From a marine gamma proteobacterium HTCC2148 (lineage in GTDB: Bacteria > Pseudomonadota > Gammaproteobacteria > Pseudomonadales > Halieaceae): 64,000 nt of DNA. The stretch's first letter is position 1, and every line of letters begins with the position of its first letter. Below, one piece after another: positions 61,149 through 64,000 of the stretch. The DNA lies in NCBI GenBank assembly GCA_000156295.1, contig DS999232.1:110976-174975 (forward strand). The letters are read 5' to 3'. The notes under the pieces were generated by a model. The model was not told the DNA's origin and made no database searches. It saw nothing but the letters and a program-made list of their open reading frames with translations. A program made the position numbers and the translations under genes.

Positions 61149-61877
61149 ATGCGAAAAGACCTTCGCCCCTGGTGGCTGAAAAAATTGTACCTGCGTTATC
61201 GCTATTGGTACGCGGAGTATTTTTTGCGGCCACAGTGCGAAAGCCTGGGGCCTTATCACACCATTATGAAGCCCTGGTATGTCAACATCTCGGGGAGCAA
61301 TATCCGCATTGGTCGCTCATTTACAGCTATCGGTGAGCCTATGCACCAGGTAGAAGTGGGTGTCTGGGGCAGGGAGGAGGGGCTAGGCCGCATCGACATT
61401 GGCGATTGTGTACTAATGAGCCCGGGCTCGCGAATCAGTGCATCTGATGAGGTGACGATAGGTGATGGCACCATGTTTGCGAATGGCGCCTATGTGACTG
61501 ATTCTGACTGGCACATGATTTACGATCGCACCGAGCGTGACCCCACGCCCACACCTGTTCACATAGGACGTAACTGTTGGTTGGGGGATGGCTCAGTGGT
61601 GCTCAAGGGTGTGACCGTGGGTGAAAACTCGGTGGTAGCTGCGCGTGCAGTCGTAACACGCGACGTACCGCCAAATGTGGTCGTTGCAGGCAACCCAGCA
61701 AAAGTGGTGAAGGAACTCGACCCCGAGCGAGGTTTTGTCACTCGCATGGATTACTTTGCCAACCCTGCGGAGCTGGAGCGCTTTTTTGATGCTATCAGCG
61801 CAGAAGTGCTGGCTGGCAATAGTTTCTGGCGCTGGCTATGGTCCGTGGTTTATCCGTCTTCCCGAATGAAACGCTAG
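61149..61877 (+). CDS. Hexapeptide-repeat acyltransferase
   Basis: A 242-aa left-handed beta-helix transferase of the LbH/CatB-LacA group. Hexapeptide repeats run through about 60-195: [77 protein letters not shown], each quoted in part. Catalytic His is likely that of SDWHMIYD. Basic, aromatic N-terminus; substrate unknown (a sugar, cofactor or lipid precursor are possible). It is convergent with rpiA, sharing the stop CTAG, and divergent from the TrmB-like gene. Confidence 0.88.
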   Translation: MRKDLRPWWLKKLYLRYRYWYAEYFLRPQCESLGPYHTIMKPWYVNISGSNIRIGRSFTAIGEPMHQVEVGVWGREEGLGRIDIGDCVLMSPGSRISASDEVTIGDGTMFANGAYVTDSDWHMIYDRTERDPTPTPVHIGRNCWLGDGSVVLKGVTVGENSVVAARAVVTRDVPPNVVVAGNPAKVVKELDPERGFVTRMDYFANPAELERFFDAISAEVLAGNSFWRWLWSVVYPSSRMKR

Positions 61878-62551
61878 GCCACTGGATAGAGGGTTTTAAC
61901 GCCCTCTGCGGTGCCCAATAGCAGCACGTCCGCCGGTTTAAGGGCGAACAGGCCGTTGGTTACCACACCGGTAATGCCATTAATCTTTGCTTCTGTTGCC
62001 AGTGGTTGGGGAATCGCGAAGTTGTAAACGTCGAGGATAATATTGCCGTTATCGGTGACCACACCGTCCCGGTAAACAGGATCTCCCCCCAGTTTGACCA
62101 GCTCCCGGGCGACATGACTGCGAGCCATTGGCACCACCTCTACCGGCAGTGGGAATTCCCCCAGAGTGTGCACCAGTTTGGATTCATCGGCGATGCAGAT
62201 AAATTCGCGGGCCACTGCTGTTACTATTTTTTCTCGCGTGAGCGCCGCTCCGCCGCCTTTGATCAGTTGCAGAGCACTGTTGCTCTCGTCTGCCCCGTCG
62301 ATATAAAAATCCACCTGATCCACCGCATTGAGGTCGTAAACCGGGATGCCATGGGCCTTCAATCGTTCAGCGGAGGCTTCTGAACTGGCGACGGTGGCGT
62401 TGATGCTGCCGCGAATTTCCGCCAGACAGTCGATAAACAGGTTGGCGGTGGAGCCGGTGCCAATACCCAAGACAGTATCGTCATCAATTTTTGGGCGCAC
62501 ATAATCCAAAGCAGCCTGGGCCACAGCCTGTTTCAGTTCATCCTGGTTCAT
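61874..62551 (-). CDS. rpiA: Ribose-5-phosphate isomerase A
   Basis: Interconverts ribose- and ribulose-5-phosphate in the pentose phosphate pathway. 225 aa. Motifs: [36 protein letters not shown] and [16 protein letters not shown] 62551 is preferred; AGGAGT is about 9 nt upstream, and an in-frame ATG-like start at 62617 gives an extra 22 residues without a site. Divergent from ilvA, a common pairing. Confidence 0.97.
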   Translation of the reverse strand: MNQDELKQAVAQAALDYVRPKIDDDTVLGIGTGSTANLFIDCLAEIRGSINATVASSEASAERLKAHGIPVYDLNAVDQVDFYIDGADESNSALQLIKGGGAALTREKIVTAVAREFICIADESKLVHTLGEFPLPVEVVPMARSHVARELVKLGGDPVYRDGVVTDNGNIILDVYNFAIPQPLATEAKINGITGVVTNGLFALKPADVLLLGTAEGVKTLYPVA

Positions 62552-62696
62552 TGGCTCGATACTCCTGGTGCGATGGTGGGAGACCAGTATAGGCCAGCGG
62601 CCAGTTACCGACAGCATTAATCCGGCATATCAGTGCTGGAAATATTGCCGGGCTCCTTTAACATTGCCGGCTAGTCCCAAAATCTGGAAAAGGCCC

Positions 62697-64000
62697 ATGC
62701 CGCAGTCCTATATAAAGCGCATTCTCGACGCCCGTGTTTACGATGTTGCCCGCGAAACTCCGGTAGATCAGGCCGCGCTTATGTCTCGACGTCTTGATAA
62801 TAGAGTGTGGTTAAAGCGGGAAGACCTGCAGCCCGTGTTCTCGTTCAAGCTGCGCGGCGCTTATAACAAAATGAATTGCTTAAGCGATGAGCAGCGCGCG
62901 AAGGGCGTGGTAGCTGCCTCGGCGGGTAATCATGCCCAGGGCCTTGCCATGGCGGCGGATAAAATGAAGGTGAAGGCCATTATTGTCATGCCTCGCACTA
63001 CACCACAAATCAAGGTAGACGCGGTGCGAGATAGAGGAGCCAAGGTGATACTTCATGGTGACTCTTATGATGAGGCTGCAGCGCATGCCGCGAAGTTGGT
63101 GGAGGAAAAGGGCATGACTTATGTTCATCCTTTTGACGATCCGGATGTAATTGCGGGCCAGGGTACGGTCGGTATGGAGATTGTTCGCCAGCATGAGCAA
63201 CCGTTAGACGCCATATTTGTGCCGGTTGGCGGCGGCGGGCTGCTGGCAGGAGTGGCTGCTTTTGTAAAATATGTGTGGCCCCAAACCCGTGTCATTGGTG
63301 TGGAGCCAGAAGATGCCGCATGCCTGAAGCTCGCGCTGGAAAAAGGCCGCAGAGCCGTGCTGCCAGAGGTGGGTTTGTTCGCTGACGGCTGCGCTGTTGC
63401 GCAGGTAGGCAAGGAGACTTTCCGGGTGGTAAAAAACCTGGTGGACGAGGTCATTACCGTTGGCACCGATGAGATGTGTGCTGCTATTAAGGATATTTTT
63501 GAAGATACACGCAGTATTGCCGAGCCCGCTGGCGCCCTGGCCCTTGCGGGACTCAAGCATTACGTCGAGCGGGAAGGCGCGCAAGGTCAGGATCTGTTGG
63601 CCATAGTGAGTGGTGCCAACACCAATTTTGACCGTCTGCGTTACATCTCTGAGCGCACCGAAATTGGTGAGCAGCGCGAAGCGGTAATCTCAGTCACTAT
63701 TCCGGAAAAGCCGGGCAGCTTCCGAGCATTTTGCAATGCGCTTGGTCGGCGTAATATCACTGAATTTAACTACCGCTATGCCGATGCCGGCTCAGCTCAG
63801 GTGTTTGTGGGTCTTTCGGTCGTGCCCGGGGGGACGGATCTGGCGGAGTTGATGATCAAACTTCAGCAAAAAGGCTATGAAGCGAAAGACCTTACCGATA
63901 ACGAGGTGGCGAAACTACATATACGTTACATGGTGGGTGGTCATGCCCCGGGTGGGCTCGATAGTGAGCGCGTTTACCGGGTGGAGTTTCCTGAACGTCC
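62697..64000 (+). CDS. ilvA: Threonine deaminase, biosynthetic (3' end beyond window)
   Basis: PLP enzyme making 2-oxobutyrate from threonine, the first step of isoleucine synthesis. About 434 of an expected 510 codons are in the window. PLP lysine in SFKLRGAYNKM (about 58), phosphate loop GGGGLLAG, and the regulatory ACT-like domain begins near 330 (VTIPEKPGSFRAFCNAL). The regulatory part marks the isoleucine-sensitive IlvA rather than catabolic TdcB. GGAAAAGG precedes the ATG. Confidence 0.97.
   Translation, partial: MPQSYIKRILDARVYDVARETPVDQAALMSRRLDNRVWLKREDLQPVFSFKLRGAYNKMNCLSDEQRAKGVVAASAGNHAQGLAMAADKMKVKAIIVMPRTTPQIKVDAVRDRGAKVILHGDSYDEAAAHAAKLVEEKGMTYVHPFDDPDVIAGQGTVGMEIVRQHEQPLDAIFVPVGGGGLLAGVAAFVKYVWPQTRVIGVEPEDAACLKLALEKGRRAVLPEVGLFADGCAVAQVGKETFRVVKNLVDEVITVGTDEMCAAIKDIFEDTRSIAEPAGALALAGLKHYVEREGAQGQDLLAIVSGANTNFDRLRYISERTEIGEQREAVISVTIPEKPGSFRAFCNALGRRNITEFNYRYADAGSAQVFVGLSVVPGGTDLAELMIKLQQKGYEAKDLTDNEVAKLHIRYMVGGHAPGGLDSERVYRVEFPER

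Overview
The window is chromosomal DNA from a gammaproteobacterium. Codon use and base composition look even, with GC in the mid-fifties by eye. The gene families and order point to a marine, Pseudomonas-like lineage, plausibly Halieaceae/Cellvibrionales; that placement is inference from gene content. From memory, the run ubiE-ubiJ-ubiB-hisI-hisE-tatABC, hslVU, argS, priA, rpmE, maeB, ponA, pilMNOPQ, aroK, aroB, gltBD, hemE matches a block of the Pseudomonas aeruginosa chromosome. I see no insertion sequence, prophage, CRISPR array, tRNA or rRNA gene.

Layout. 1-1.5 kb: 5' part of glnA (minus strand, cut by the window edge) with a clear nitrogen-control region (sigma-54 promoter and two NtrC-type sites). 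2-9.4 kb: typA-dtd, a GNAT acetyltransferase, a cyclic-nucleotide-binding-fold protein, parC, and a frameshifted ytjB/ahpA-like membrane protein gene divergent from serB. 10.6-16.1 kb: a large PilZ-like protein divergent from efp-epmA (EF-P and its lysylating enzyme), then a thioesterase and an NhaC antiporter. 16.2-21.3 kb: a PQQ sugar dehydrogenase-like lipoprotein, a bacterial FAN1 (VRR-NUC) nuclease and an overlapping nuclease-helicase fusion. 21.6-25.6 kb: three-subunit transhydrogenase pntAA-pntAB-pntB, a terminator and a hemerythrin-like protein. 25.5-41.1 kb: a long minus-strand block with an ABC exporter, an MscS channel, tatCBA, hisE-hisI, ubiB-ubiJ-ubiE, a DUF971 protein, hslU-hslV, a SPOR protein, argS and priA. 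41.2-59.5 kb: rpmE, malic enzyme, PBP1A (minus), pilMNOPQ-aroK-aroB, gltB-gltD and hemE. 59.5-64 kb: cysE, a TrmB-like methyltransferase, a hexapeptide-repeat acyltransferase, rpiA and ilvA (cut by the right edge).

How the genes work together. Nitrogen assimilation appears at both ends of the pathway (glnA, gltBD). Protein export (TatABC), ubiquinone synthesis (UbiE/J/B), protein quality control (HslUV), translation (TypA, Dtd, EF-P/EpmA, ArgS, L31), cell wall (PBP1A) and type IV pilus assembly (PilMNOPQ) are all core functions. Gene packing is tight: many same-strand neighbours overlap by 1, 4 or 8 bases, and four convergent pairs share their stop codons in a 4-bp CTAG or TTAG.

The less ordinary items are the FAN1 plus PD-(D/E)XK-helicase pair, the mirror-symmetric divergent promoter region between ponA and pilM, the glnA control region, the single-base lesion in ytjB, and several poorly characterised proteins (cyclic-nucleotide fold, PilZ-like, HHE, TrmB-like). 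Nothing here clearly forms a wholly new multi-gene system.
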